The notes beneath the pieces are model-generated. The model was not told where the DNA came from. It ran no database searches and saw only the letters and a list, made by a program, of their open reading frames with translations. This document shows, in pieces, positions 47,990-60,862 of a stretch of DNA of 64,000 nucleotides. The stretch spans positions 963,001 through 1,027,000 of the forward strand of contig JAUIRK010000097.1 in assembly GCA_030549495.1 (NCBI GenBank). The letters run 5' to 3'. The stretch's first letter is position 1. The number at the start of each line of letters is the position of its first letter. The stretch is from Nectonema munidae (taxonomy: Eukaryota > Nematomorpha > Nectonematoida > Nectonematidae). The position numbers were made by a program, and so were the translations under genes.

Positions 47990-49620
47990 TGATTGATCAG
48001 AAATATATCTAATAAAATGTTCCTTCAAATTTTACATAAAATAAATGTTTTAATACTAAATCGGTCATGCTGGGTTTATTTTTGAACTCATTTTTTACAT
48101 TTAGGATTTGAAAACACCTAAAAGTGTTAGAGATGTATCGGATATCCGCATATACGGATCATTCGCAAAAAATTTTACATTCGCTTTACATCCTCATCCT
48201 CGAATTTTTTTCATGTTAACATCCACAATTTAAAATCTTTACATTATAGCTACTTTTCTAATTTTTACATTGTAGCTACTTTTCTCGATCCAAGATTCAA
48301 AAGTAAATTGTTCACCAATTTTGAAACAACAAATAAATTAAAAACTTTCCTTTTGAATTTATATGATGAAGATAAGATTGATAATAGTAGTATAGAAGCA
48401 AAAAGCTCGAATAAACTATATGGACTCTATTCTAAACTCTAGTAGTGATGAAGAAAACGAGAAAGAAAAGGAAGATAATGAAGCTTTAATGAAGAAATAA
48501 CGAAGTTTCAAAAAGAAAAAAGAATCAATGGCACGGCTACTCAAAGCTTAGTTTGGTCGAAAACTAAAAAGAAGAATTTCATTTTTATCAAAAATTGCTT
48601 GTCATACCTTACCTGTCCTCCTGGCACTGTTCAAAGCGAGCAGCTCTTTAGCAGCTCCGGAAATATTTATACTAACAAAAGAAAGAGAATACTACGGGAA
48701 AAAGTAGAAAAACTGTTGTTATTATTTAAAAAAAATTTACCTGTAATTAATAATGATTATTTTAAATAAAATTTTCTAATTATTCTGATTTAGGTATTTT
48801 AACATTGGTGGATTAAATAACAGTAAAAAAAATGTAAAAAAGGGATTAAAATAGTAAGATATTGTAAAATATAAAACATAATTTTTTAAAAATATTTTAT
48901 ATCTGCATCCTTATAAAAATTTATTTTGGATATCCGCATCCGCTAAGATGTCAAATCTAATATCTATATAATTCTGCATCCGCGAATTTAAAAAAATTCA
49001 CATCCGATACATCTCTAATAAGTGTTAATCAAATTTGCGGTTTACTTCTAAAATTGTCTCCAAAAACATTCATTCAAATTTTACATGAAAGATATGTTTT
49101 TATACCAAATCGATCATGCTGGTTTCATTTTGGAACTCATTTTTCACATTTATAGGTCTTAAAATAGTTATAAGTGTTCATCAAATTTGAGGTTTACTTC
49201 TAAAAACAATCTCCAAAAATATTCCCTCTAATTTTGAATGAAATATTTGTTTTTATACCTCAACCATGATAGTTTTATTTTTGAAATCAGTTTTTGCATT
49301 TAGAGGTTTGCCTGAAAGTATCAATCAAATGTTCGATTTACGTCTAATGCCTAAAGAAATATTTTTGAAATTTAAATTAAATATCTGTTTTTATGCCAAA
49401 TGGAAGATGTTGGTTTCATTTTTGGACTCAGATTTGGCATTTATGGTTTTAAAATATGTGAAAGTTCAATCATATTTGCGGTTTACTTGTAGACAATTGA
49501 ATACTGTCTTCAAAAATATATTCAAAAAAATAAAATATCTGTTTTTATACCAAATCGACTATGCTTATTTTATTTCTGTACTCCATTTTGACTAATACGG
49601 TTAAAAATATCTGTTAGTGG
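47990..49620. repeat. Tandem array of about 145-150-bp units, copy 1
   Basis: About five diverged units share the core ATATCTGTTTTTATACCAAA, then a GGTTTCATTTTTGGACTCA-like part, then AATCAAATTTGCGGTTTAC, with a period near 145-150 bp. One unit is split by a hAT insertion (48128-49017). Open frames in it (49266-49595) merely follow the repeat. The same units recur at 56640-57150. Confidence 0.75.
48128..49017 (+). mobile_element. Short hAT element in the tandem array
   Basis: The termini are TAGAGATGTATCGGAT on both sides in inverted orientation (48128 and 49017), flanked by AAAAGTGT and ATAAGTGT (7/8 target duplication), and the interrupted unit resumes after the insert. The 890-bp interior keeps only the transposase C-terminus: FSDPRFKSKLF (about 48275-48305), a gap, then the hATC dimerisation block GTVQSEQLFSSSGNIYTNKR (about 48625-48685) and LLLLFKKNLPVINNDYF before a TAA. 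The N-terminal DDE part is deleted, so it is non-autonomous. Repeated GGATATCCGCA motifs occupy both subterminal regions. Confidence 0.85.
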
Positions 49621-50700
49621 CAATTGAATTAGTAATGTATGCCTGAAAATCAGTTATGTAAAATTTTTCAAAAAATCGTTGTATATTAGATATATGGTTA
49701 AAATACATTTTTTTTGTATATTTTGGCTTATAATACTTTCTTCAATCATTTTCAGTATGAAATATTTATTTAAAAAAACAAAACGTATTATAAAATCTTT
49801 TGAAGATTAGTATCAGAGAAGGAAGCAACCTGAAAACTATTTGAAAAGAGAACCTGTGATCAAAAGAAATAATTTTTAAAAAGAACATACATCTTGACTA
49901 AATGGAAGATCTACCATGTTCTAATGAACTAGGAAGTGGTGTAATGATCTAATATTGGGTGCTTCCAAAAAGATTTTGACCGTGAAAAAGAAGTTCCTCT
50001 TTTACAAATGAAAAATATTTAAATCTATAGCTTATCATTTAGGATTACAATTATCATTTAACTAAGATGGGTAGGAAATCTGGAAATTTAGAATAGATCA
50101 GATTTATCAAAAATGGCACAAATGCCAATATGTGAGAATTTAGTCACCATCAATATATTTTTAATTTAAAATGAATTTGTCCATCTTTTTCCTTTAGCGT
50201 AAAAGAAATAATTTTTTAGATGAAGAACATGGACAACTTTTTGTAATTGAACAATGAACAGCACGCATGATTCATCAGAAAAAAAACATTTGAACTGAGA
50301 TTGGCTGACAAATATTCAAGTCTGATAATTACTTGATAATAAAATACATGATACTGTTAAAAAAGCCTAAGATCATCAAGAAGATTCATTAATCAGAATG
50401 CTTTGAGAGAGGAAAAAATCTGTTCAAAATAAAACTTTAAAAACGTTTTTTCAAACACACATTGAAGAAAATAAATTTCTAATTAAAAGAGAGCTACTAA
50501 GAAAAGATAATCATAGAATGAATAGCAAAATTACATACTGTAAAGTATAGAGGATATGAAGTAGAGACTACGAGCCGATGACGAATTTGTAGCCAAAAAG
50601 ATGGAGGTCCTATCGAGATACATAATTTACTGACAAATGAAATATTTTGGGTGAGAAAATAATTACCAGAGAAATACTGCAAGTAGAATTTATTTTGAAG
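49621..50700. repeat. Composite interspersed repeat, unique part, copy 1
   Basis: After the 150-bp array, a non-tandem segment of about 1 kb matches 57150-58068 in the same orientation and order. Shared stretches include ACAAAACGTATTATAAAA, CTAATGAACTAGGAAGTGGT and GATTTTGACCRTGAAAAAGA. No open frame is maintained. Family unknown. Confidence 0.75.
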
Positions 50701-50738
50701 TTTTTATATTTGACATTGATTTACAGCTTTAATCGATT

Positions 50739-51730
50739 TTTTGACAGGTTTTATTGATTTCATAAAAAATGAACTCACCATTAAATTCAACATACTTTAA
50801 AATGGGTATATATGTATAAAAAATTTTTATAAGAATAAAAATTTTAATTTTGGCATGGGTTGTCATATTTAAATTATTTTTTGTCAGGTTTGACTGATTT
50901 TCATAAAAAAAAGAATATCACAAGTAAACACAGCGTATTTGAAAATGGGTATATGTGTGTAAAAACATTATATAATTATTTGGATAAAATGTTTCTTTTT
51001 GAGATAAATCAATTTTTTATGGCAGGTTTGATTGATTTTCATAAAAAATGAATATGACAACTGGATTCAGCATACTTGGAAATGGGTATATATGTGTAAA
51101 AAATATTATATAAAAATTTAGATAAAAAGTTTCTTTTTGAGATGAGCTGTCATATCTAAATCAATTTTTTGACAGGTTTGATTGATTTTCATAAAAAATG
51201 AATATGACAACTGGATTCAGCATACTTGGAAATGGGTATATATGTGTAAAAAATATTATATAAAAATTTAGATAAAAAGTTTCTTTTTGAGATGAGCTGT
51301 CATATCTAAATCAATTTTTTGACAGGTTTGATTGATGTTCATAAAAAATAAATATAACCAGTGAATTCATCATGCTTGAAAATGGGTATATATGTGTAAA
51401 AAACAGTATATAATTATTTAGATAAAAAGTTTCTTTTTTGAGATGAGCTGTCTATGTAAATCAATTTTTTGATTTATTTTCATTAAAAAAAAAAGAATAT
51501 CACAACTGAATTCAGCATACTTGGAAATGCGTATATATGTCTAAAAAACTTTATATAATTATTTAGATAAAAAGTTTCAATTTTGGGATATGTAAATCAA
51601 TTTTTTGACAGGTTAGATTGATTTTGATAAAAAAAAATGGACATCACCACTGAATTCAGCATAGTTGAAATATATATGTAACATTAAATATATTTATAAA
51701 AATTTTTTAATATTTGAGAAAAATTGGAGG
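50739..51730. repeat. Tandem array, seven units of about 130-150 bp
   Basis: Units begin near TTTTTTGACAGGTTTGATTG and contain GGAAATGGGTATATATGTG. Seven copies can be followed. Two adjacent copies (about 51025-51172 and 51173-51321) are essentially identical over the whole unit; the outer ones are diverged or shortened. The array directly follows the composite repeat. The unit is close to nucleosomal DNA length. Confidence 0.85.
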
Positions 51731-51793
51731 GGGAGGGGGGAGCGCACTTTACGCCCCCTGCACTTGAGCGAACAAATTTAGCCCAGCACTAAT
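51727..51793. mobile_element. Possible hAT-type terminus with G-rich tract
   Basis: GGAGGGGGAGGGGGGAGCGC is followed by CGCCCCCTGCACTTGAGCG and ends in TTTAGCCCAGCACTA, which reads inward as TAGTGCTGGGC. G/C-rich subterminal DNA next to such an end resembles the other hAT termini in this window. No partner end was found. Confidence 0.25.
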
Positions 51794-53700
51794 TGGGTTA
51801 ACGTGAATCAATACTAGTTTCTTATAAAGAGTGTGCTTGGTTAGATATTTTTCCTAAGAGATTATTTATGGACTAATCGTAATCTGATTTTTTTGTACAC
51901 ATTGAAAAACTTTGTTTATTAGAGGTCGAATTATGCCGGAACGAAAAACACGACAAACATGCTATTTCATATAATTGTCTACAGCGCCAATCCGCTACTT
52001 ACTTTGCCTGTGCTTGTGCATATATTTGATAATAACCGATATTGGAATCTTTTGCAACCAATCAAAACTTATCTACTCGATTTCAAGTGTGCATAAAATA
52101 TAGATAAATGTAAGAGTTTAATAATGTAAGTTAATTACCCTGGCTAAACTACTCGTATTATCTTTCTTGATGATGAATGAGATATAATAATGAATGTCAT
52201 AACCAGTATTCTCTCAATTGTAAGAAGATGATTGTGATTAAGAGCTGCAGCACTGGAGTCCTACGCATTAGCTACACTTTATATTGTTGATATATAGTAA
52301 TAATATGTTTTAAATATAAGATATTATGCGTGTGTGAAGTATATGAATTAGAATTGGATGAGATTTTTGTGTGGAATGAACAAGTACAATGGATGCGAGC
52401 TTACAAAATACTTATCTCCTCCACCATCTCAAAGAATATTTGGAAAAATGCTTTTAATTCAGCTCGCACAAACATTTGCATTTTCTTGCTATATCGCCCA
52501 AGGAGGATATCCAGCGCAGTACGCGATTCAGCATCCTACGAATGTAAAAATGCATACATTCTCTTTGAAATGTCAGAAAAGGTTCTACATTTAATTAACT
52601 TCATTTCAGTTTAATTAAAATCCACTTCCAAAATATTTCCGAAAAACGCGATAAATTATCACTCTTAATAATTTAGTCATCATGTAAAGGAGCGAAAAGA
52701 AACGAGATTTAGCGAAGGACTGCATTGCTAGACACGATTCCTCATTGTTTACACAATGATGCACTACATCACCACACTCCTCACTAGCTAATTTAAATCA
52801 TCGTGTTGTTTTGATGATAGGAGGATGATGATGTTCCTTTTACTTCTACTCTTTCAAAACAAATATCAACTTCATTCAATTTGCTTCTAACGGAGAGAGA
52901 ACCATTTTATTACTTTGTCACAACTCTGATTTTTACTCACCACCCCTCCCCCTTCATTGCTCCCAAATAAAGTTTCTCAGACTGAAAGCAGATGACTATT
53001 CTGCAATGATCGTCTTCTGTAAATAAACGCTTGCTCTCATCCTTCCTCGGTACATATGGTGCACATCCTATACACTTTGACTAATTTTCTGCTTTGTGTG
53101 GTGTAATCAATCCTTTTTTTCCTACAATCAACTGACATACATATTTTATATGTATTTAACACTCTCGCCATGAAGGATATAACAGCAATTTTTCTCATCA
53201 TCCTCTACATCAAAAGGAATGGAAGATAAGCTTCACTGACCCATACACATGGCGTTGGTCTGTTCATTCTACACTATATGATCCATCAAACCAAGATAGC
53301 GAGAGTAAGACGCTCTTTTTCACAATCAACTGCACTCATCTCTTCCATTCGATTCCAGAATCACATCTTCCATTTCATCGTCTCATTAACTCTCTCGACA
53401 TATCTTATATGCGCTTGTAAGTAGTCGTCATATCGGTATCATCGCAAAATAATGAGGATGATTATGCAAACGTCTAATTAACACTTCGTTTATTTTTGAA
53501 AAGCAATTAACAAAGCTTAACAAAGTGTATATCTTACATATCTCTTCCACTTCTTCCTATTAGTTCATGCTTTTTAGCATTTTTTTCCAGTGGAGTAGTA
53601 TTCATTATTTACATGGTACAGAAAACACACTCCCAACTTTTTATAACTCACCTGAAGAAGATTTTTGAAAAATTAAGACTCGCTTCTCAAAGACAAAACT
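51794..53700. other. Upstream flank of the integrin gene
   Basis: No coding region recognised; two overlapping 80-94-codon frames at 52330-52614 show no known domain. Toward 53000-53700 the sequence is less AT-rich and rich in TC and CATC motifs, plausibly promoter-proximal regulatory DNA. Confidence 0.35.
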
Positions 53701-53735
53701 TATAAAAGCACCATTCTTCATTCACGTGCTCAGTG
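53701..53735 (+). promoter_or_regulatory. TATA/Inr core promoter of the integrin gene
   Basis: TATAAAAG at 53701-53708 and the arthropod-type initiator TCAGTG at 53730-53735 place the predicted +1 (A at 53732) 31 bp from the TATA start, the canonical spacing. An E-box palindrome CACGTG lies between them (53723-53728). The predicted 5' UTR is 62 nt to the ATG at 53794. Confidence 0.65.
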
Positions 53736-53793
53736 AAAGTGTAGAGTGCCTATGTGAGTGATCGTGTGCATATATGCAAGATTCTTTTCTGAA

Positions 53794-53960
53794 ATGCTTT
53801 TCATTTTTACTTGGCTCATCAGTGCTACTCTGATTTTACTTCTTTTTCCGCTGGTAAAAGCGTTCAACTTGGATACAAAGCCTCCTTTTATTTACAAAGG
53901 CGTACCCAATTCCAACTTTGGCTGGAAAGTGAAAGCATACAGCTATAAAGAAAGTAACTG
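53794..53960 (+). CDS. Integrin alpha chain, exon 1 (signal peptide and beta-propeller start)
   Basis: Integrin alpha chains pair with a beta chain at the plasma membrane as receptors for extracellular matrix. Exon 1 encodes a strongly hydrophobic signal peptide (residues 1-23, ending LVKA) and the mature start FNLDTKPPFIYKG, then NSNFGWKVKAYSYKESN, the first blade of the seven-blade propeller (FNLD and FG motifs are typical). It ends in phase 2 at TG before GTAAGT, and exon 2 begins with G, restoring Trp. The frame is open upstream but has no earlier ATG, so 53794 is the start. Subtype not fixed: the sequence fits arthropod PS1/PS2-like chains without an I domain in this part. Confidence 0.88.
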
Positions 53961-56639
53961 GTAAGTTTCGTTTCATAGCAACTTTAGGCGATTTCACACC
54001 ACCAACCAGCCATCTCTTTTTCCTAGTAAATTTTGTAAAATTCATGCTAAACTTTGTATTCCTTGACAATTTGTCCTTATCCATCTTGTCGTTATTAGAA
54101 AGACGTGCTTTTTGTATTAAAGTAACTTAAAAGTCTTTTTTACATTAAAAAGAGGTTGGAAACGCGAGAAAACCACTCATACTTTTTAGCTTCCATCTTT
54201 CACAACCTCAAAAGGATTCCTTCATATTTTTATTCACTTTAAAAACAGTTAGATATCACTATCATATATCTATATTTTTCAGTGTATTCCATTTGAAATT
54301 TGTTAAATCGTGGAACACGTATTAAAATTGGGGTACTTTTAGTATTAAATTAAACTCCATGCTTGATTTGAAAATGATGAGATAGCGGCATAAAAATGCA
54401 TGAATTATTTTTATTGAGAAGGAATGGACAACGTGAGATAGCCGCGTATAATTGTATTCATAATAACGTTATAGATCCGATATCTACTAGGTATTCATAT
54501 GTAAATTGGATATGATAACGCTTGCTACGAGCTTGATTAAAAAAAAGAGCCAAGTGGGCAAAAATCCTTGTATTTTTGAAAAGGAATGGAAAAATCAATT
54601 TTTGATCTTAAGTCATAGTGAAATATAACGAAGTATTGGAGTGCTCAAAGCGATCTCATCACGTTTGACTAAAAATATATAATTACATTATTTTCTACAA
54701 ATCCGGTTTTAGAGGAGTCAACTTTATCACATAAATTTGGCTAAAAATAAATAATTAAAATTAGATTTATAATAATCTCTAAAAGTTATATATTATTCTC
54801 AGTCAGTTAGAGTTTTAAAAAAAAAATTTTTTTTATTGATTTTATTTATTAAATGATGATCAAATCATTTTTAAATATCTTTTCAAAAAATAAAATCTTA
54901 ATTTTGTTGGCTTTCGAAATATTTTTTATTATTTTTTTGAAATTTAATATATTTTCTATCTAATACCCTCTAAAAGCTTTTATTGAAAAATCATTATTTT
55001 TAGTTTGATGTTCTAGAGTTTATTAAATCAATTATAACTCTATATTCGATAATGAAGTATGTCTGGTAAATGCGCTATATTTTGTACGTTACATATAATT
55101 TCGTCGTTTTGGTCTCCCCTCGTCTTGCAAGACCACTGATATGCAATCATTTAAGTTTTGGTATAGGATAGGGGAAGGCGGAAGACTTCGCATTCTCTTC
55201 CACGACAAGCGGGGAAAAAGTTACGATCGACAAAATATTATTTTTTTATAATTGGATAATAAAATTATTATGCTGTTTATTCCACTATATAACAAAATTT
55301 CATTTTTTCTTCTCTTTTTCCTTGTTTAAAGCCATAATTTCCCATTTCTATATAACTAAATTACATGGAAAATAATCATTTGGATAACTTTGCTTTTTTG
55401 ATTAGAACATTGTATTTACAAATTTGTATTTCTTCAATTTAATATGAGTTTTAACTAATTTATTATCAAATACGTTTTCCAACTTTGGTAAAGTTGTAGT
55501 TAAAACATGCTAAATAACTTTCAACGATGCAAAAAAGATAAAATCTAGCAAGAAAAAATTAATTTCGTTTAAAACTTCTACTACACCTCCGGGTATAAAT
55601 CAACCATCAGAAGAAAAAAGGAGCAAACAAGAAGATGAGGACAGTGAAGATCTCACAGTCACAGATGCAGATACTCAGAGGGATCATTACTGTCCAAATC
55701 AAACTTTTCACAGATTTTGATTTCAACGCGTCAAATTCGGTGATTTTGAAAAACTTCACAGCAATTCTCAAACTTCTTCACCCAATGCAGACATGTTGTA
55801 CTATTGCAGTAATGTATGAAACCTGTTTGATGCCATTGAAAGTTCCTGTAACCCCAATAAGTGAATTCTTTGCATTGACAGCTCCTCCAAAAGCCAAAAC
55901 TATTATCTTGCCTCGGATCATTTGTTATCATTGCAACAGTGTTAAACTTCTATTTGAATCTTTGAATTATGACCAGTATTGCAGCGGAGTTGTTGGGGAA
56001 TTGAAAATAATGCCATTTTAATGCAATTCTAAATTTCTTACCCTAAGTTTTTCTATTTTCTCTATCATTGGGATATCAGAGAAAAAGCCGCACATTAACG
56101 AAGGAAGTACTCGCCTAAAACACTTAGTTTTTGTGTGCCGAAACATAATATCAAGAATAAGTAGTGGATCCTATTTTTTACTCCTATAAACATTAAACTG
56201 GGTCCAAAGAGAGTCTAGCCCTCAAATAAATTCAAGACTTCTTTCCTACGCTCTCAGAGGGAAATATGAGAGCAGGTATGGAATGGCCATTGTTTCCAAA
56301 GAAGCTCAAAAGAAAAAAGCAAAGCAAAAATGGTACTACGACTTTTTCTTGGCAATAAAAGACTGACATTTATGTGGAACTTATTGAGATCTTGGTGAAG
56401 AGCTATTATATATATATATCTGGCTATTATATTATAACCAGAGGGATTCACAAAGGACAACTAGATCATTTTCACCAATTTATAATAAGCCTTGAATACA
56501 CTAATCAGCAATCTTCTGATGAAAATTTGATTGGATGCTAACTTGTGGCTTATTCAGCTATGTAGAAAATTGCACATTTTAACTTAATAAAATTTATTTT
56601 GAAAGTTAATCTTTTCTTAAATCAAAAATTTATCCAGAA
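53961..56639. other. Integrin intron 1, left part
   Basis: The 7.46-kb first intron begins with GTAAGT. This part is AT-rich. A GC-richer patch at 55090-55230 contains the palindrome GTCTTGCAAGAC and could be a small retroposon, not provable here. Confidence 0.5.
55560..56420 (+). pseudogene. Unidentified coding-like remnant in integrin intron 1
   Basis: Codon-like composition in changing frames yields an acidic segment (EEKRSKQEDEDSEDLT near 55610-55660), then frames interrupted by stops. The longest open frame, 55635-56021, contains no domain I recognise. Position inside an intron and frequent stops suggest a decayed mobile element. No family is proposed. Confidence 0.25.
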
Positions 56640-58068
56640 GCCACAAACGCACATTTTAAGCCTCTTATTTCTGGGCTCATTTTTTACATTTAGGATTTAA
56701 AAATACCTATAAGTTTGCATCTGAAAAGACTCTCCACCAATATTCTCACTAATTTTACATGAAATATATGTTTCTATACAAAATCAACCATGCTAGTTTC
56801 ATTTCCGAACTAAGTTTTCGCATTCAGAAGTTTTAAAATATCTGTAAGTGTCAATCAAATGTGCAGCTTGCATCTAATGTCTACAGAAATATTTTGAAAT
56901 TTAAATAAAATATCTGTTTTTATACCAAATTGAAGATGGTGGGTTCATTTTTGGACTTAATTTTCTCATTTAGGGTATAAAAATATCCGAAAGTTTTAAT
57001 ACAATTTGCGCTTTGCCTCTAAAAACTGTCTCCAAAAATATTTTTAAAATTTTGAATAAAATATCTGTTTTTATGCAAAATCGACAGCGCCTAATTTATT
57101 TGTGTACTCTACTTTTGGTTAAAAAATATCTGGAAGTGGTAATTGAATTAGTGATGTATGCTTGAAAATCTATTTTTTCCAAAAAAAATTCTGATACAAG
57201 CAGCGAAATTGGGCCTTCTCGATGAAAACACCCCACTGTACATTTACCTTTATAATACCTTCCTCATTTTATCTTGAGTATGAAATATTTATTTAAAAAA
57301 AACAAAACGTATTATAAAAACTTTTGAAGATTAGTATGAAAGAAGGAAGAAACCGGAAAACAAATTGAGAAGAGAACCTGTGATGAAAAGAAATAATTAA
57401 AACAAAATTATGTATCTTGACTAGATGGAAATACCATGCTCCAATGAACTAGGAAGTGGTGTAATCTAATATTCAATGTTCAAAAAAGATTTTGACCATG
57501 AAAAAGAAGTTCTTCTTTTGCAAATGAAGAATCTTTAAATCTATAGCTTATCATCTAGGATTACAATTATCATTTCACTAGGATGGGTAAGAAATCTGAC
57601 AATTTTAAATAGGTCAGTTATCAAAACTGCCACAGAAGCAAATAAGTGATTTAGTCACTATCAAGATAATTTTAGATTTTAATTGAATTTGTCCATCTTT
57701 TTCTTTTCGCGTGAAAGCAGGAGTCTTTTAGATGAAGAAAGTGGAAAACTTTTTGTAATTGAACTCTATCCCCTATAGATTATAGACATCATGAATGATT
57801 TCATCAGAAAAAAAACTTTTGAAGTGGGATTGGTTGATAAATATTCAAGCTGAATATCTCTTCATATCACCTGATAAAAAAAAGCCTAGAATGTTTTGAG
57901 AGGGAATAAAATCTGTACAAAATAAATTCCTAAAAAATTTTTGAACACAGATTGCAGAAAATATATTTTTAATTAAAAAAAGCTATCAAGAAAGGATTAT
58001 CATGGAATGAATAACAACACTACATACTCTATAAGGTATAGAAGAAATGATGTAGCTACTACCAGCCC
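56640..58068. repeat. Composite interspersed repeat, copy 2
   Basis: Starts with about four of the 145-150-bp tandem units seen at 47990-49620 (shared ATATCTGTTTTTAT and GGACT blocks), then the unique 1-kb part matching 49621-50600 (for example CCAATGAACTAGGAAGTGGT against CTAATGAACTAGGAAGTGGT). Same orientation as copy 1. It lies inside integrin intron 1 and is cut by the hAT end at 58069, where copy 1 continues with GATGACGAATTTG. Confidence 0.75.
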
Positions 58069-60520
58069 CAGCGGCGTAGCCAGAAAAAAATTAATAGAGG
58101 GGGGAGGCATATATTAAAAATTTTTGATATTTATATAGAATTGTAGCTCAAATTATTATTCAAGCATTTTATATATATTTTTTTAAATAGAAAATATACT
58201 GAAACATGAAATTAATAACTTCACATTTCATTTCTGCATTATTTAGTAACCGTTTACGCGGTATAAGCTAACAAGGGGGGGGGGGGGGAGGTGTGTTTGA
58301 AAATCAACCACAACGGCATGTTCAAAAAGGCAGTTTTGTTTTCAAACAACTTTTCACCTTCTAAAAAAATGTAGTCACGAAGGAGTAATCCACACAAAAT
58401 AATAAAAAATTTATATTACTTTTAAAATAATTGAAGCCTACGAGTTTTGTTGGCAAAAACGTTTACAATTTCATCATAGTTTATCTTATTAGTATAATCT
58501 CTCAAATACGCCACAATTATTAGATTTTGCTTTCTTTCATGCATCATTGATGTCCTCTGCTCAGACAAACGCAAAAAGTTAGGCACCTGGAAGATGAAAA
58601 AGGGCTACCGAATATTAAAAAAATGTAATTTGAAGTTGTGTTCATACCGATTTTTAGATTGCATACATTTCTCGTACCGTCTTTTATTGGGGAAATTATC
58701 GAGATGACATATAAAATTTTTTCTCTTTCATGTTTTTTGTCTTCTTTCAAATTTTTCAAAATATATCTTTTACCAACTTCGACTTCACTCCAAAATATTG
58801 AATCAGTACTAATTTCTAAATGGTCAGCCAGCACACTTATTGCTTCCAAATTGAAAAAAATCGGAATTAGAGGGGCAAACATCTTAGAGCCTTGAAATAG
58901 TGTCCTTGCGCTCTTCAAATCTAAAATTTTCATAAATTTTATAAAAGCAAAAGTTGATATAAAATCAGGTATAAGTAGTTTACCTTAGATTGATATTAGA
59001 AATGCATGTATGATGTATCAATGATTTCATTATAAATACCAACATATCAATCATCAGTTTGACGAAAGCGAATTGCCCTAAGAGTCATCGAATCTTTTAG
59101 CCTGGAAGACAATTTTTGTGTTCTTTTAGAATGAAGCAGAGATGTTTCTTTTTGATTTGTGAATTCAAGTGATTTTTGTCTCATATCGTTGAAAAAAATA
59201 TCATTTTCTCGTAAAGAATTCAATGATTCAAGAAGAGCATCAAGCATAATTGCAAAACAATTGAAATCGCTATCATAAGACTTAAAAGTATATCATAATT
59301 AACATTTATCATAATAATGTGATATCAAAAACATTTAAGCAGGAAAGTTTACTTGGGCATATGCGTTCAGTGGAGACATCAGTTCGAGTAGTTTTTTCAA
59401 AATTAGTAAGGCAAAAACATAAACTGTGGCTTTTCAAATTGAGACAACAATCCTTCAGCTTCGATGTTTATTGCTGAACATGACATTAGCTCTGCTTTAC
59501 AACAATCGATCAAAAGTTCTCACAATTCATGGTAGCTATCGACAACTACTGTAATCGTTTCTAGGTGACTCGTCCATCTTTGATCTAGAAGTCTTTTCAT
59601 TGTACGTCCATTATAATATTTAGCTACTTTCTGCTTTTTTGTGAATCTATACAGCATTTTATAAAGTGCTAACTCTTTTGAAACTTGACTGTTTGTAAAA
59701 GAAGGATGGAGGTGCTGATTGAAACAGTGTAAAAAAGCTAATGTTCTTCAAAGCTTACTCCGCCTTGTTTTCCTCCAAAAAAATCAATAACGATATTCAC
59801 TGTATTACTAATCAATTATTATACCTGACAGAACAGCAGAACCATCATAGCATTGTGAAACTATTTTACTAATATCGATTTTTAAGGTATCTAATATTTC
59901 CAAAAATTTTCAGCGATAGTTTTAGCGCTTAAATCTGCAAATTTTCTCTACAGTTACCATTTTCAAAGAAAAAAAATTGTATTTCTATACATGTTCTAAG
60001 TTTGACTAAAACAATTGACTTACTACAGATATATATTCATCATTGTTACACTCTCGGGTTCCATCCGCTTTTAAACAAATATATGAGACATCAGGAGAAT
60101 TTATTTCTTCCACAACTTTTGAAATAACATATGAGGCCATAATACTTATAAACTCGTTTTGTAATTCGGGTGAGGTATATTTGGCATTTATTGGAGTAGT
60201 TTTGTAAATCTAATAAACAAATAAAAAACGTATATTTTAGATATTAAAATTTCTCATAAAAAAATCAATAATTTATACCAAATTTTCAAAAAAAAACCAA
60301 TCATTTTATTTCATAAATTTCAATGTAAACGATTTATCTCATTTAATTTATTATCCTTTTTCATGGTAAATTCAAACCATCTTAAAAAAGTCCGTTGGAA
60401 GACTCAATTTTGCCTGCGTCTAAATTGCTAACATTATCTTCATGACCTCTCAAGGGCAGTTCATTGACTGACAAAAATTGAATGATTTCTATACCGACTT
60501 CCCGTAATACCTATTAAAGC
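58069..60520 (-). mobile_element. hAT transposon, ZMYM1-like, opposite strand
   Basis: The left terminus is CAGCGGCGTAGCCAG at 58069 with an adjoining G-rich tract. Reading leftward, the transposase parts are CLKADGTRECNNDEYIS (about 60030-60080), KIVSQCYDGSAVLSGI (about 59820-59870), LLDQRWTSHLETITVVVDSY (about 59540-59600), then helical C-terminal blocks (59047-59247 and 58544-58933). It is the same broad family as 41690-43496 but clearly different in sequence. Stops and frame changes are frequent. A matching right terminus was not found before 60863. Being antisense in integrin intron 1, it is not part of the host transcript. Confidence 0.75.
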
Positions 60521-60862
60521 AAAAACAATACAATTTTTAATCCGAAAGAATTGAGACCGTGAATAATTGATGATGATCATAAAGGTTCTGTAGTTAAGTC
60601 AGATTGTTTTGCAATTTTTTGATTCAAACACATTCTCGAATAAAGTTGAATAATATTTTAGCATTATTCATTTATTAAACAAAATTGACTCATTGTGCTC
60701 TTCGATTTTAACTTTAGAGGATAAATAATTTTTTATTTTTATTTGTATTCATAACAAATTATAATAATATATAAATACCTATAATATCTGTATCCGCCTT
60801 AAAATGAGGGGAACTTTGACTTTATTTTAAATAAGTTTACATTGTATTTGACACCTTTTTTG

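Noticed and set aside
49266-49595. 109-codon open frame
   Set aside because: It begins inside the tandem array and follows the repeat units; no domain.
52330-52614. Two overlapping frames upstream of the integrin promoter
   Set aside because: No domain, no supporting signals; in an AT-rich spacer.
53758-53793. Longer integrin N-terminus from 53758
   Set aside because: That position is GTG. The first ATG (53794) gives a proper signal peptide and a normal 5' UTR.
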